Shown here one piece after another: positions 53,883-63,181 of a DNA stretch of 64,000 nucleotides; within the stretch, counting starts at the first letter, position 1; every line of letters begins with the position of its first letter. Below the pieces are notes generated by a model. It worked only from the letters and a program-made list of their open reading frames with translations. It did no database searches and was not told the origin of the DNA. The position numbers and the translations under genes are program-made. Origin of the DNA: Algoriphagus litoralis (lineage in GTDB: Bacteria > Bacteroidota > Bacteroidia > Cytophagales > Cyclobacteriaceae); assembly GCF_003259255.1 (NCBI RefSeq), contig NZ_QGOL01000006.1:62001-126000 (forward strand). The letters run 5' to 3'.

Positions 53883-54391
53883 TGCGAGTAGCGGTTACGG
53901 ATGCCTGTATTTTAATAGACCTGATCGAGCTGGATATGATTACTTCGTTTTTTCAACTCGATCTTGAATTACACACCACTGTGGCCGTATTCAATGAACT
54001 CTATCCAGAACAAAAGCAAATTCTGCAAGCCAACCAATCCGTCGGCAAACTACATGTGCACAATCTAAAGGACGATGATTTTCAGGAAATGAAGCAGATT
54101 ACTTTTCCCCGAGGATTATCGCAGGAAGACCGTTCTGTACTCTTTTTGGCGAGGAAACTTGGCGGCGCGATTGTCATCAGCAGTGATAAGCTGGTTCGTG
54201 ACTTTGCAGGCAAACTAAACCTCCCCTACCATGGGATTTTCTGGATATTGGATCAGTTGGTTGATGGAATGCTTGTTTCCAAATCGAATGCAATTGGCAT
54301 ATTAACCAGAATGCCCCAAGTAAATTCTATGTTTAAAGTGACAATGATGAAAAAGGAAATAGAGAAAAGATTGTCTCTTTGGGAGAAATAA
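53882..54391 (+). CDS. PIN-type nuclease, probable toxin
   Basis: A 169-residue PIN-like protein from the ATG at 53882 (MRVAVTDACILIDLIELDM). Acidic residues are placed as in PIN nucleases: Asp7 and Asp13 in the first strand region, Glu in AVFNELYPEQ, and the pair in LSQEDRSVLFLARK and VISSDKLVRDFA. It matches the short PIN proteins paired with COG2856 antitoxins that were predicted as toxin-antitoxin modules. The one-base overlap with the upstream gene indicates coupled translation. RNase activity is not shown. Confidence 0.78.
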   Translation: MRVAVTDACILIDLIELDMITSFFQLDLELHTTVAVFNELYPEQKQILQANQSVGKLHVHNLKDDDFQEMKQITFPRGLSQEDRSVLFLARKLGGAIVISSDKLVRDFAGKLNLPYHGIFWILDQLVDGMLVSKSNAIGILTRMPQVNSMFKVTMMKKEIEKRLSLWEK

Positions 54392-54500
54392 AGACTGTAA
54401 CTGAAAGCAAAAATAGTTTTAGGAAACCTATTCTTAAAAATTACAATGTTTAAAACGGAAGGATTATTTAATGGCTTCAAACATTTAGAGCCGGTAATTC

Positions 54501-55058
54501 TTATTGTGCTTTAAATAGTCCCTTCGTCTTAGTTTCGACGGTGTCATCTCTCCACTCGATCTGTATCGTGCCTTCGTAATAGTTAACCATTAGCCGATTC
54601 ACTTCTCCTTTCCAGATAAACGTGTCGCCGAATTGAGTTTCAGTAGCTGGTCCGAATTTATTCGAAAAGTAAGAAATGAAGTTTTTAAAGACCTCCTTTG
54701 GATTCGGGAAGCCCTGCTTGTCAAAAGTCCACCTGCATTTGAATAACGAATCAGCGAAATAAGTCACTCTTAGATCCGGCGATTCAATACCATTTACAAT
54801 ATTCAAGGTGTGACCAAGATAGATGCCCTCTAGAACTCCGATCTCTAAGTTCCTTTTGACGTGTCTTGCTAAGTAATCATGGTTTTGAAAGATTGTTTCA
54901 TTACCTGTGATCAATTGTAGATCACTTTTCAGACTCTGTAGGGAAGAGGATAACTCCAGTCCATTGATGCTTTTTACCTGATCTATTGACTCTTGAGCTA
55001 GTAATAAATTCCCCAAAAAAAGGAGAACAATTGAAAGAATTAACTTTTTAAAAATCAT
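54501..55058 (-). CDS. secreted protein of unknown function
   Basis: A 185-residue protein with a signal peptide (LILSIVLLFLGNLLLAQ). The mature part contains SLQSLKSDLQLITGNETIF and a C-terminal alternating segment (FIWKGEVNRLMVNYYEGTIQ). No family recognised. It sits 23 bases upstream (in transcription) of nothing related and lies between the PIN gene and an Xre gene, which reads towards it. Confidence 0.7.
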   Translation of the reverse strand: MIFKKLILSIVLLFLGNLLLAQESIDQVKSINGLELSSSLQSLKSDLQLITGNETIFQNHDYLARHVKRNLEIGVLEGIYLGHTLNIVNGIESPDLRVTYFADSLFKCRWTFDKQGFPNPKEVFKNFISYFSNKFGPATETQFGDTFIWKGEVNRLMVNYYEGTIQIEWRDDTVETKTKGLFKAQ

Positions 55059-55081
55059 AGATATTTATTGATAGATTTTAC

Positions 55082-55498
55082 TTACCCCCCAATCAACTTC
55101 TCCAACCTCGCCATCATCTCGTCCTTCTCTTTCAGCATTCGCTCGTATAGTGCGATTTTCTCCTCATGGAGCTGGATGATTTTATCTATAGGATTAAACT
55201 GACACTTGTATTGCTCAACATAGGCAGATGCTTCGTCATGAAAAGTATTTGCAATAATATTCACTGCCTGTTCCTCATCAAAGTTTTGGAAAGCTTCTAC
55301 AGGAAGTTTAAGCACCTCGGCGATTTGAGCGAGTAGGCTGGCTTCGATTTCTTCCTTTTGCTCGAGTAGGGAGATCTTTTTCTGGTTCCAGTCCTCCCCT
55401 AGTTCGTAAGCCAAAGCTTCTTGTTTGATGCCGAGCATTTCCCGGAAGCGTTTGACGTTTCTGCCCTGGTGGATGGATTTGGATGGGGATTCGCTCAT
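55082..55498 (-). CDS. XRE regulator with C-terminal coiled coil
   Basis: A 138-residue protein. Helix-turn-helix at about residues 15-70 (FREMLGIKQEALAYELGEDW then KKISLLEQKEEIEASLLAQ) and a C-terminal coiled coil (QLHEEKIALYERMLKEKDEM), the pattern of small Bacteroidota Xre regulators. It is the last gene of the accessory island and is 23 bases from the secreted-protein gene downstream, so the two may be co-transcribed. Confidence 0.88.
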   Translation of the reverse strand: MSESPSKSIHQGRNVKRFREMLGIKQEALAYELGEDWNQKKISLLEQKEEIEASLLAQIAEVLKLPVEAFQNFDEEQAVNIIANTFHDEASAYVEQYKCQFNPIDKIIQLHEEKIALYERMLKEKDEMMARLEKLIGG

Positions 55499-55601
55499 GG
55501 TTTATAGTTTTTATTCCGGTTTGTGGTAATTTATCATTTGCCAACCCTTGGAACTTTCTGACTCAGGTTAGTCAGATGCTCAGAGCGAAATTCTCGATTA
55601 A

Positions 55602-55650
55602 TGTCACTCTGAGCGGAGTCGAAGAGTCCTCGACTCCGCTCGGACTGACA
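55602..55650. repeat. intergenic palindromic repeat (REP-like)
   Basis: GAGCGGAGTCGA (55611-55622) is perfectly inverted at 55630-55641. The outer bases TGTCA (55602) and TGACA (55646) also pair, giving a 21-bp imperfect stem with a seven-base loop. Elements with TGTCA / GAGCGGAGTCGA arms are widespread in Bacteroidota intergenic regions. It lies at the right edge of the accessory island, between two convergent-to-divergent genes. Confidence 0.75.
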
Positions 55651-55833
55651 ATCATTGGCAGTAATTCATTTTTCCAGTTTGTGAAGACACAAACCGGGGC
55701 GATGTTTATGCGATAGGTTACCCATATCAAATTTAAAAAAAATCACCAAACGGAGGATAAAACAGAAATTTAATTCTTAGGTAAAATAGTGATTGGAAGG
55801 GGATATTTTATCCAAAATCGGAATAGGATAGTC

Positions 55834-56217
55834 ATGGGCATTTTAAAAAATTCGATCAAACAATTTCAGAAACTTCAAATTGTAGCGATCATGGAAACCA
55901 AGCAAACCCAATCACTCGAAACCTTGATCAAAGAGTTGATCCTTGCAGACCTTCGGCACAGTCAGTTGATCTTCGGTTTGGAAGCACTTCAATTGGCTCC
56001 AATGGATTACCATTTTCTTAATTTATACCAGTTGATCGCAAATTGGATGGGATTTAGGGCAGATGAGGAAATGGATACTTTCATGGATATCTATCAATCC
56101 TTTATGTACAAAAGCACTTCTTATCCGATTTCACCCCATGGATTGGATTTGAGACCCTTGGTTGATCAATGTTATTTAACCTTATTTCAAAAGGTTAAAA
56201 AAATCGAGATCACCTAA
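55834..56217 (+). CDS. helical protein of unknown function
   Basis: About 127 residues from the ATG at 55834; an in-frame ATG at 55891 (METKQTQSLETLI, 108 residues) is an equally good start. It is mainly alpha-helical (LIKELILADLRHSQLIFGLE, then NLYQLIANWMGFRADEEMD). No family recognised. Single gene. Confidence 0.6.
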   Translation: MGILKNSIKQFQKLQIVAIMETKQTQSLETLIKELILADLRHSQLIFGLEALQLAPMDYHFLNLYQLIANWMGFRADEEMDTFMDIYQSFMYKSTSYPISPHGLDLRPLVDQCYLTLFQKVKKIEIT

Positions 56218-56312
56218 ATCATCAGCCGTTAATTGTCTAGGAGATTAAGTATAACGTTAAGATTCAACCTCAGTGTAATTATTTGGTAGCATTCTCAAAA
56301 CCAAATTAATTA

Positions 56313-57692
56313 CTACACCACCTTCGTTTTCCATTTGCCCTTTTTGAAAAAATAAAGCGAAACCAAAGCATGAAAAGAATGGCAGAATGCAATTGCAATG
56401 AAGATCCCCAGGTATTTCATCCCCATAGGAAAGGCAAGAAAGTAAGCCAAGGGAACTTCCATCCCCAAAAGTACTCCGGTATTGATCCAGGCAGGTGTTT
56501 TGGTATCTCCGGCACCATTGAAAGCCTGAGTCAGCACCATCCCTACTGCAAAAAACACATACCCAATCGAAATCACCCAAAGTCCCTGCGCAGCCACAGA
56601 CTGGACCTCCGGGATATCTGTAAAGAAGCCCGCCAACTGTTGGCTGAAAATGAGGTAAATACCTGTCACCGAGGCCATGAAGATCACATTGTACCTAGTG
56701 GTGAGCCAAACGGCTTTTTCGGCACGGTCGATTTCTTTGGCTCCCAAATTTTGGCCAACCAAAGTCGCGGCTGCACCTGAAAGTCCCCAAGCCGGTAAAA
56801 TCGTGAAAATAAGCACCCGGAAAGCAATGGTATAGCCAGCCAATGCTGCCGATCCAAATTCCGCATTCATCCGCGTCAACGCCACCCAAGAAAGTGAATC
56901 GATCAGAAACTGTCCCATTCCACCGATGGAGAGATCAATGATTTTGCGGATAGTTTCCCACTTCACCAGAAGGTTTCTCCGAAGGATTTTCAGTTTGTGC
57001 TTGCCATTAAACAAATGGTAAAACTGATACAAGACTCCCATGCTTCTGCCGAAAGTGGTAGCAATCGCTGCCCCATCGAGTCCAAATCCAGCCCAGGAGC
57101 CGATCCCAAAAATCAACAAAGGATCTAAGACGATATTCAATCCATTGGCGATCCAAAGTGATCGCATGGCCAGATGCGCTTGTCCCGCTCCTCGAAATGC
57201 TCCATTGATCAAAAAAAGCAGCATGATGGCAGTATTTCCAGCAAAAACGATTTTGGCGTAATTGGCACCGGACTGCACCACTGCTTCCTCAGCGCCCATC
57301 AAGCGAAGTAGATCTGCGGCGAAGATCCAACCGCCAAGTCCTAGCAAAACGGAAATAGTCATGCCTACAACCAACAGTTGAAATGTAGCATTCCCAGCCT
57401 CTTCATACTCTTTTTCACCAAATCTTCTTGAAATCAAAGCAGTAGCCGCCATGCTGATTCCAAAACCAATGGCGTAAGTCAAGACGATCACGGATTCGGT
57501 CAATCCTACAGTGGCGATTGCATGTTCGCCGAGTTTGGCTACAAAGAAGATATCCACCACAGCGAAGGCGGACTCCATCATCATTTCCAGAATCATCGGA
57601 ATCGCCAAAACAAAAATCGCGGTCTTCAAAGGAAGACTGGTAAAATCTTGTTCTTTGCCAAGAATTGCGTCTTTTATCAGTTGCCAGGACAT
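56313..57692 (-). CDS. MATE-family multidrug exporter
   Basis: A 459-residue membrane protein with 12 predicted helices in two homologous halves. AIPMILEMMMESAFAVVDIF, VGLTESVIVLTYAIGFGISM and GAAATLVGQNLGAKEIDRAE match the MatE domains, and GAFRGAGQAHLAMRSL is the usual middle loop. It is probably Na+- or H+-coupled efflux of cationic compounds. Single gene. Confidence 0.95.
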   Translation of the reverse strand: MSWQLIKDAILGKEQDFTSLPLKTAIFVLAIPMILEMMMESAFAVVDIFFVAKLGEHAIATVGLTESVIVLTYAIGFGISMAATALISRRFGEKEYEEAGNATFQLLVVGMTISVLLGLGGWIFAADLLRLMGAEEAVVQSGANYAKIVFAGNTAIMLLFLINGAFRGAGQAHLAMRSLWIANGLNIVLDPLLIFGIGSWAGFGLDGAAIATTFGRSMGVLYQFYHLFNGKHKLKILRRNLLVKWETIRKIIDLSIGGMGQFLIDSLSWVALTRMNAEFGSAALAGYTIAFRVLIFTILPAWGLSGAAATLVGQNLGAKEIDRAEKAVWLTTRYNVIFMASVTGIYLIFSQQLAGFFTDIPEVQSVAAQGLWVISIGYVFFAVGMVLTQAFNGAGDTKTPAWINTGVLLGMEVPLAYFLAFPMGMKYLGIFIAIAFCHSFHALVSLYFFKKGKWKTKVV

Positions 57693-57794
57693 TTCAATCG
57701 GATTGAAAAATTGGAAAATTTAAAATTGGAAATTTAGAGATTCGATTGTCAAGTGATTCCTGACGATTTTCTAAAATTTGATTCCCAAAAAAAC

Positions 57795-57822
57795 AAAAAA
57801 AACCGCGATTTGCGGTTTTTTT
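57795..57822. terminator. terminator downstream of fadD
   Basis: AACCGC with GCGGTT around a five-base loop, extended by A and T runs on both sides, so it acts for the minus-strand fadD transcript. Confidence 0.85.
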
Positions 57823-57853
57823 AAAATTATGAATTTGCTGGATTTAATGACTC

Positions 57854-59545
57854 TTATTCCGTTTTGACTCCGAGTTTTTCCAGGTGTGCTTCTTTGATTT
57901 TTCTTCGCAAGATCTTCCCAACATTGGATTTTGGAAGTTCGTCTGTGAAATAGACCTCTTTAGGCACTTTGTAATTAGTCAGAGATTCTTTGCAATGGTG
58001 AATTACTTTTTCTGAGGAGAGTGAATCATCCTTTTTGACAACATAGGCCACAACTTTCTCCGTGGATTTGGGATCAGGCATACCGATCACGCCAACCTCC
58101 ACGACCCCCGGACAAGAAGCTATCGCATCTTCCACTTCATTTGGATAGACATTGAAGCCGGAGACTAGAATCATTTCTTTCTTCCGATCCACGATTTTCA
58201 CAAAACCATCACTGTCCATTACGCCAATATCCCCAGATTTAAACCATTCCCCGTGCATCACATTGGCGGTTTCTTCCGGTCTGTTCCAATAGCCTTTCAT
58301 TACTTGCGGGCCCTTGATCAGGATTTCCCCCCGCTCACCGATCGGAAGTGCATTGCCTGCATCATCTGCGATCAAAATTTCAGTATTGGGAAGCGGGACT
58401 CCAATGGTTCCGATCCGCTCTGTGCCATCTATGGGATTGCAAGAGGCCACTGGGGAAGTCTCGGTCAAGCCATAGCCTTCGGCCAAAGGCACTCCAGTGA
58501 CTGATTTCCACTTTTCCGCTGTGGCTTTTTGCACAGCCATTCCTCCACCTACTGCAATTTTCAATCCCGAGAAATCAAGCGCTTTAAATGTCTCCTGATT
58601 CAGCAGGCCATTGAAGAGGGTATTTACACCTGTCATGACTGTAAACTTCTTTTTGGCTAAATCCCCAATGAAAGCCTTCATATCTCTGGGATTGGTAATC
58701 AGCACATTATGTGCACCGATTTTCAACATGGCCAGGCAATTTACCGTCAGAGCAAAGATGTGATACAGCGGCAGGGCAGTAATCACGATCTCCTCGCGCT
58801 CTTTGAGTTTTGGCTTCATCCAGGCAGAGATTTGCTGCATGTTGGCCACGATATTTCCGTGAGTGAGCTCGGCTCCCTTACTTACTCCGGTAGTTCCTCC
58901 GGTATATTGAAGAAATGCAGGCTCAGAAAGCGACATTTTCACCGGCTTGAAAGATAGCCCAGACCCTTTTGCCAAAGTAGATTTGAATGAAACTGATCCA
59001 GGAAGGGAAAATGAAGGCACAAGTTTTTTCACGTGCTTCACTACTAGATTGACGATAAAGCCTTTTAATCCGCCCAGCATATCTCCCAATTCAGTGGTGA
59101 TGATGTGCTTGGCTTTGATTTGAGAGCGAATCTTCTCCAGATTGGAGGCAAAATTCTCCACGATCACGATCACATCTGCGCCGGAATCATTGAACTGATG
59201 CTTCATCTCTGCCGGCGTATAGAGCGGATTGGTGTTGACTACGACCATTCCGGCACGAAGGGCACCAAACATCACCACAGGATATTGAAGGATATTGGGC
59301 ATTTGAATTGCCACTCTGGCCCCCTTCTCTAGCTTCAAAACCTGCGTCAAATAGTTGGCAAACTGGGTGCTATACTTGTCCAGTTCAGAAAACGACAAGG
59401 TCTTACCCATACACTCAAAAGCTACCGCATCTCCGAACTTCCTGACACTTTCATCAAAAAGATCAACAATACTGGAGTAAGCTTCATAATTCACTTCCTT
59501 GTCTACTGAGGCAGGATATTGTTTGTGCCATGGAAATTCGGTCAT
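57854..59545 (-). CDS. fadD: long-chain acyl-CoA synthetase
   Basis: A 563-residue AMP-forming enzyme of normal length. The adenylate-forming signature is LQYTGGTTGVSKGAELTH, then GYGLTETSPV, GEILIKGPQVMKGYWNRPEE, WFKSGDIGVMDSDGFVKIVDR and the C-terminal lysine region KVPKEVYFTDELPKSNVGKI. It activates fatty acids to acyl-CoA. The acyl-CoA dehydrogenase gene starts upstream in the same direction with about 75 bases between them. Confidence 0.95.
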   Translation of the reverse strand: MTEFPWHKQYPASVDKEVNYEAYSSIVDLFDESVRKFGDAVAFECMGKTLSFSELDKYSTQFANYLTQVLKLEKGARVAIQMPNILQYPVVMFGALRAGMVVVNTNPLYTPAEMKHQFNDSGADVIVIVENFASNLEKIRSQIKAKHIITTELGDMLGGLKGFIVNLVVKHVKKLVPSFSLPGSVSFKSTLAKGSGLSFKPVKMSLSEPAFLQYTGGTTGVSKGAELTHGNIVANMQQISAWMKPKLKEREEIVITALPLYHIFALTVNCLAMLKIGAHNVLITNPRDMKAFIGDLAKKKFTVMTGVNTLFNGLLNQETFKALDFSGLKIAVGGGMAVQKATAEKWKSVTGVPLAEGYGLTETSPVASCNPIDGTERIGTIGVPLPNTEILIADDAGNALPIGERGEILIKGPQVMKGYWNRPEETANVMHGEWFKSGDIGVMDSDGFVKIVDRKKEMILVSGFNVYPNEVEDAIASCPGVVEVGVIGMPDPKSTEKVVAYVVKKDDSLSSEKVIHHCKESLTNYKVPKEVYFTDELPKSNVGKILRRKIKEAHLEKLGVKTE

Positions 59546-59619
59546 AACAGGATTTTTTGGGTGATGGTTAATTCATGGGTTTCCCTAAAAATAATGGAGG
59601 CAAACCAAATGTTTACTTT

Positions 59620-60777
59620 TTACTTAAGAATTTTTCTGGCGATTAATTCTTTCATGATTTCATTGGTTCCAGCATAGATTCGCTGGACCCGGGCATCGGC
59701 ATAGGCTCGGGCCACCCCATATTCCCACATGTATCCATATCCACCATGTAGCTGCACACATTCATCGGCTACTTTGCACTGAAGCTCGGTCATGTTGTAT
59801 TTGGCTGCAGAAGCCATAGCGGAATCAAGTTTGCCTTCATTGTGAAGCAGGACTAAGTAGTCACAGTAAATCCTTCCCTGCTCTAAGGCAGCAGTCATCT
59901 CCGCCAGCTTGAACCGGGTGTTTTGAAAATCGGAAATACTTTTCCCGAAGGCTTTCCGCTCTTTGACATAATCAATCGTAGCCTGGAGCATGTATTCACC
60001 AAGTGCTACCGCTGCCAAAGCAACCACTAATCGCTCCTGGGCGAGTTCGGTCATGAGGTATTTGAAGCCCTCGCCCACTTTACCCAAAAGGTTCTCTTTG
60101 GGAACTTTGACATCCTCAAAGAATAGTTCGCAGGTGTCCTGCGCATGAAGTCCTACTTTATCAAAAGGAATTCCTTTGGTAAAGCCAGCCATGTCTTTAT
60201 CAATCACCAAAAGACTGATACCTTTTGCCCCTTTGCCAGGATCGGTTTTTACCGCCACTACGACTAGATCGGACAGATATCCATTCGTGATGAAGGTTTT
60301 TGATCCATTCACCAAAAAGTGATCCCCCTGGTCTACTGCGGTGGTTCGCATTCCTTGAAGATCCGATCCGGCCCCTGGTTCCGTCATCGCTACTGCGCCG
60401 ATATACTCTCCAGTCACCATCTTGGGAATATACTTCCTCTTGAGTTGGTCAGTGCCATAGTGAAGTAAATATGGCATGACAATGTCAGAGTGAAGGGGAA
60501 AACCAATAGCTGGTCCTGAGCAACCGCTCAATCCAAGTTCCTCTATCAGGATGGCATTGTATCGGAAATCTTGGATATTCATTCCTCCAAGCTCTTCAGG
60601 AGCTTGAATTCCCAAAAATCCATTTTCACCCAACTTCAACCAAGCTTCCCTGGAAACCATCTTATTCTTTTCCCATTCTGAATTGAAAGGCGATATTTCT
60701 TTTGCAATGAATGCCTTAACGCTTTCTCGGAACAAGTCATGCTCCTCATTAAAAAGTGATCTGTGAAGTCCGAACAT
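59620..60777 (-). CDS. acyl-CoA dehydrogenase
   Basis: A 385-residue flavoenzyme started at the ATG at 60777; the frame runs 81 bases further but without family similarity. Signatures are AMTEPGAGSDLQGMRT, NGSKTFITNG, YVKERKAFGKSI and the C-terminal QLHGGYGYMWEYGVARAYADARVQRIYAGTNEIMKE, cited here by parts (QLHGGYGYMWEY; QRIYAGTNEIMKE). The catalytic Glu lies in the usual C-terminal region. It oxidises an acyl-CoA to the trans-2-enoyl-CoA, next to fadD. Confidence 0.95.
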   Translation of the reverse strand: MFGLHRSLFNEEHDLFRESVKAFIAKEISPFNSEWEKNKMVSREAWLKLGENGFLGIQAPEELGGMNIQDFRYNAILIEELGLSGCSGPAIGFPLHSDIVMPYLLHYGTDQLKRKYIPKMVTGEYIGAVAMTEPGAGSDLQGMRTTAVDQGDHFLVNGSKTFITNGYLSDLVVVAVKTDPGKGAKGISLLVIDKDMAGFTKGIPFDKVGLHAQDTCELFFEDVKVPKENLLGKVGEGFKYLMTELAQERLVVALAAVALGEYMLQATIDYVKERKAFGKSISDFQNTRFKLAEMTAALEQGRIYCDYLVLLHNEGKLDSAMASAAKYNMTELQCKVADECVQLHGGYGYMWEYGVARAYADARVQRIYAGTNEIMKELIARKILK

Positions 60778-60921
60778 ATTTGGGTTTAGTTTTGTAGTTT
60801 CCCAAAAATAGAAAATTTGGTCGGTTTGTATTTTGCCATCTATCAGACAAAAGGCCAATTAAGATGGATTTTCGTAGGTAATTGAAATGCCTCAAGTTAA
60901 CCTTGGAAAAAAATTTATTAC

Positions 60922-61884
60922 ATGACAGAACTGAATGAAAACTCAGGAATAGCTGAACTACAAAAATTACCATTTTGGAATCCCGAAGAAATCCTACTCA
61001 GTGTGGAGCCTGCCGGAGAAAGTAATATGAACCTTGTGCTGCGGATCAAAACCAACACGCGAAACTTGATCCTAAAGCAATCCAAACCCTATGTCCGCAA
61101 ATACCCGCAGATTCCAGCGCCAATTGAGCGGATTGAGGTGGAGCATCAATTTTTGCAGCTGATATCATCCGATGAAGTCCTGGCAAATCAAGCGCCTACT
61201 GTCATTCATTTTGAGCAGAAAGAGCACATGCTGATCACAGGAGATTTGGGCAAAAGCGCTGATTTCTCACGAATATATTCTGGAAACGCGTCTCTGGAAG
61301 CAGCCCATATTCGGGAATTGACCAAGTTCTTAAACCGCCTTCACAAGCTAAACGCAGGTGGATTCCCCGATAATATGGCCATGCGAAGACTCAATCACGA
61401 ACATATTTTCCACTTTCCATTCCTGCTGGATAATGGATTCGATCTGGACCAAGTTCAGGCAGGGCTTCAAGAGATCAGTCTTGTTTACAAAAAAGATGAA
61501 ATCCTCAAATCTGAAATAGAAAAACTAGGAATCCGCTATTTGAGTCGGGGAAGTTCCTTGCTTCACGGAGACTATTATCCGGGAAGTTGGCTGGACACGC
61601 CATCAGGAGTCAAAGTCATCGATCCGGAATTTGGGTTTTTGGGTGATCCAGAGTTCGATTTGGGAGTGTTCTTAGCTCATTTGGATCTGGGAAGGCAGGA
61701 GGAAAAATTGAAAGCCCTTGTTTTGGAAAATTATACCAATCCTGTAGACAAAAAGCTGGTGAACCAATATCGGGGAGTAGAAATCCTCCGAAGATTGATT
61801 GGCATCGCGCAGCTGCCTGTACACTTCAGCCTAGAAGGTAAAAGTGAATTAATGGAATCTGCCAAAAACTTTATTCTAAACTAA
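60922..61884 (+). CDS. MTR-kinase-like phosphotransferase
   Basis: A 320-residue kinase of the choline/aminoglycoside phosphotransferase fold. The N-terminal lysine is in LVLRIKTNTRNLILKQSKPY; the catalytic loop is SLLHGDYYPGSWL (His-Gly-Asp, with Ser where Asn is more common); the metal Asp is in VIDPEFGFLGDPEFDLG. HGDxxxGS plus DPEF are features of 5-methylthioribose kinases. A role in methionine salvage or nucleoside metabolism is therefore possible, though length is shorter than typical MtnK. It is two bases before the ADP-ribosylglycohydrolase gene. Confidence 0.8.
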   Translation: MTELNENSGIAELQKLPFWNPEEILLSVEPAGESNMNLVLRIKTNTRNLILKQSKPYVRKYPQIPAPIERIEVEHQFLQLISSDEVLANQAPTVIHFEQKEHMLITGDLGKSADFSRIYSGNASLEAAHIRELTKFLNRLHKLNAGGFPDNMAMRRLNHEHIFHFPFLLDNGFDLDQVQAGLQEISLVYKKDEILKSEIEKLGIRYLSRGSSLLHGDYYPGSWLDTPSGVKVIDPEFGFLGDPEFDLGVFLAHLDLGRQEEKLKALVLENYTNPVDKKLVNQYRGVEILRRLIGIAQLPVHFSLEGKSELMESAKNFILN

Positions 61885-61886
61885 TC

Positions 61887-63131
61887 ATGCGATACCTAGC
61901 CATTTTCCTGCTTCCATTTTTTCTATTCGCCTGCGGCAAAAAAACTGCTTCACCAGAGGAAATTACTTTTTCTTCAGAAATAAAAACCGACTCTGGGCTC
62001 TCCGAATCCGAATTGTATGACAAAGTCCTCGGCATGCTGGTGGGCTCAGCCATCGGAGATGCAATGGGAGCTCCTACAGAAATGTGGAGCCGGGAAAGCA
62101 TCCAACTGGAGTATGGCTTTGTAGATGGATTGGATTCGATGGTTCGGGAAGTTTCTCCCGAAGGGACTTGGAAACCCAACTTGCCCGCAGGTGGCACGAC
62201 TGATGACACTCGGTGGAAGGTACTCACGGCTACTTATTTGCTTTCGCAAAGCCCCGGAACTCTTGACCCAAAGGAATTTGCTTCGCATATCTACAGTACC
62301 TATGAAGATGGATTGAAGCAATTCAAATCAATCGAAAGTTCCGATCCAGAGCCCTACGAAGCCGCCATGCTGGAGATGAACTGGCTTTCTGAATGGGCTA
62401 AAGTCAGCAAACCTTACCTTGATAATAACCTGACCGGATATGCCGATTCACTTTCCAAGTTTTATGGCGGAGAAATGGTCTGCGCAGGGCTGCTTTACGC
62501 TCCGGCTTTGGGAGTATTTTTCCCTGGCGACCCTTCGCTGGCTTATCAAGAAGGATTTAAACTTTCGATTTTTGACTTGGGCTATGCCCGGGATCTGAGT
62601 GCACTGGCGGTCGCTATGACTGCAGCTGGAATGAAGCCCAATGCCAAGAAGGAAGATTTACTTGCCACACTGCGGATCGATTCGGAGGGATTTTTCCAAA
62701 GCAGACTCGTTGGGCGGACCTCCCACCGAATCCTGAAAGACGTCCTGTGGATCAATTCAGAATCCAAAAAGCTGGACAGCCTTTCCCATCAACTGAATCC
62801 CACTAGTCCCGCCTTGGCTTATGCTTTTTCCCAACTAGACCAAAAGCAGCAGGACATGCCGTTCCATGCCGGGGAGATTTATCTTCAAACACTGCTGGCA
62901 ATGGTCTATACCGACTTTGATTTTGAAAATACCCTGTCTTTCTTGGTAAACTATGGCCGGGACAATGATACCACAGCAGCACTCGCAGGAGGAATCTTAG
63001 GGGCTTGGTACGGCTATGAGAAGTTGCCCAAAACGGAACGCGAAAAGGTATTAAAAGTGAATCAGGAAGAGTTGGGTATAGATCTGGAAGAATTGGCTCA
63101 AAAGCTCACCAGCCACATCCTCAAAAAATAA
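61887..63131 (+). CDS. exported ADP-ribosylglycohydrolase lipoprotein
   Basis: A 414-residue lipoprotein (leader YLAIFLLPFFLFAC, Cys 16). The ARH fold follows: MLVGSAIGDAMGAPTEMW, AGGTTDDTRWKVLTA and VNYGRDNDTTAALAGGILGA, with the Thr-Asp-Asp and Asp-Asn-Asp metal residues of dinuclear-Mg ADP-ribosylhydrolases. Export of this enzyme class is unusual; a periplasmic or surface substrate such as ADP-ribosylated proteins or a nucleotide glycoside is implied. It is coupled to the upstream kinase, which suggests a nucleoside- or ribose-salvage route. Confidence 0.9.
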   Translation: MRYLAIFLLPFFLFACGKKTASPEEITFSSEIKTDSGLSESELYDKVLGMLVGSAIGDAMGAPTEMWSRESIQLEYGFVDGLDSMVREVSPEGTWKPNLPAGGTTDDTRWKVLTATYLLSQSPGTLDPKEFASHIYSTYEDGLKQFKSIESSDPEPYEAAMLEMNWLSEWAKVSKPYLDNNLTGYADSLSKFYGGEMVCAGLLYAPALGVFFPGDPSLAYQEGFKLSIFDLGYARDLSALAVAMTAAGMKPNAKKEDLLATLRIDSEGFFQSRLVGRTSHRILKDVLWINSESKKLDSLSHQLNPTSPALAYAFSQLDQKQQDMPFHAGEIYLQTLLAMVYTDFDFENTLSFLVNYGRDNDTTAALAGGILGAWYGYEKLPKTEREKVLKVNQEELGIDLEELAQKLTSHILKK

Positions 63132-63133
63132 AA

Positions 63134-63157
63134 GCTCCGAATCGTTCGATTCGGAGC
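63134..63157. terminator. terminator after ADP-ribosylglycohydrolase gene
   Basis: GCTCCGAAT and ATTCGGAGC form a perfect stem with a CGTTCG loop; the right side has a short CCCTTCT stretch, not a long T-run. Confidence 0.8.
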
Positions 63158-63181
63158 CCTTCTACAACAGGTTGGTTTTGA

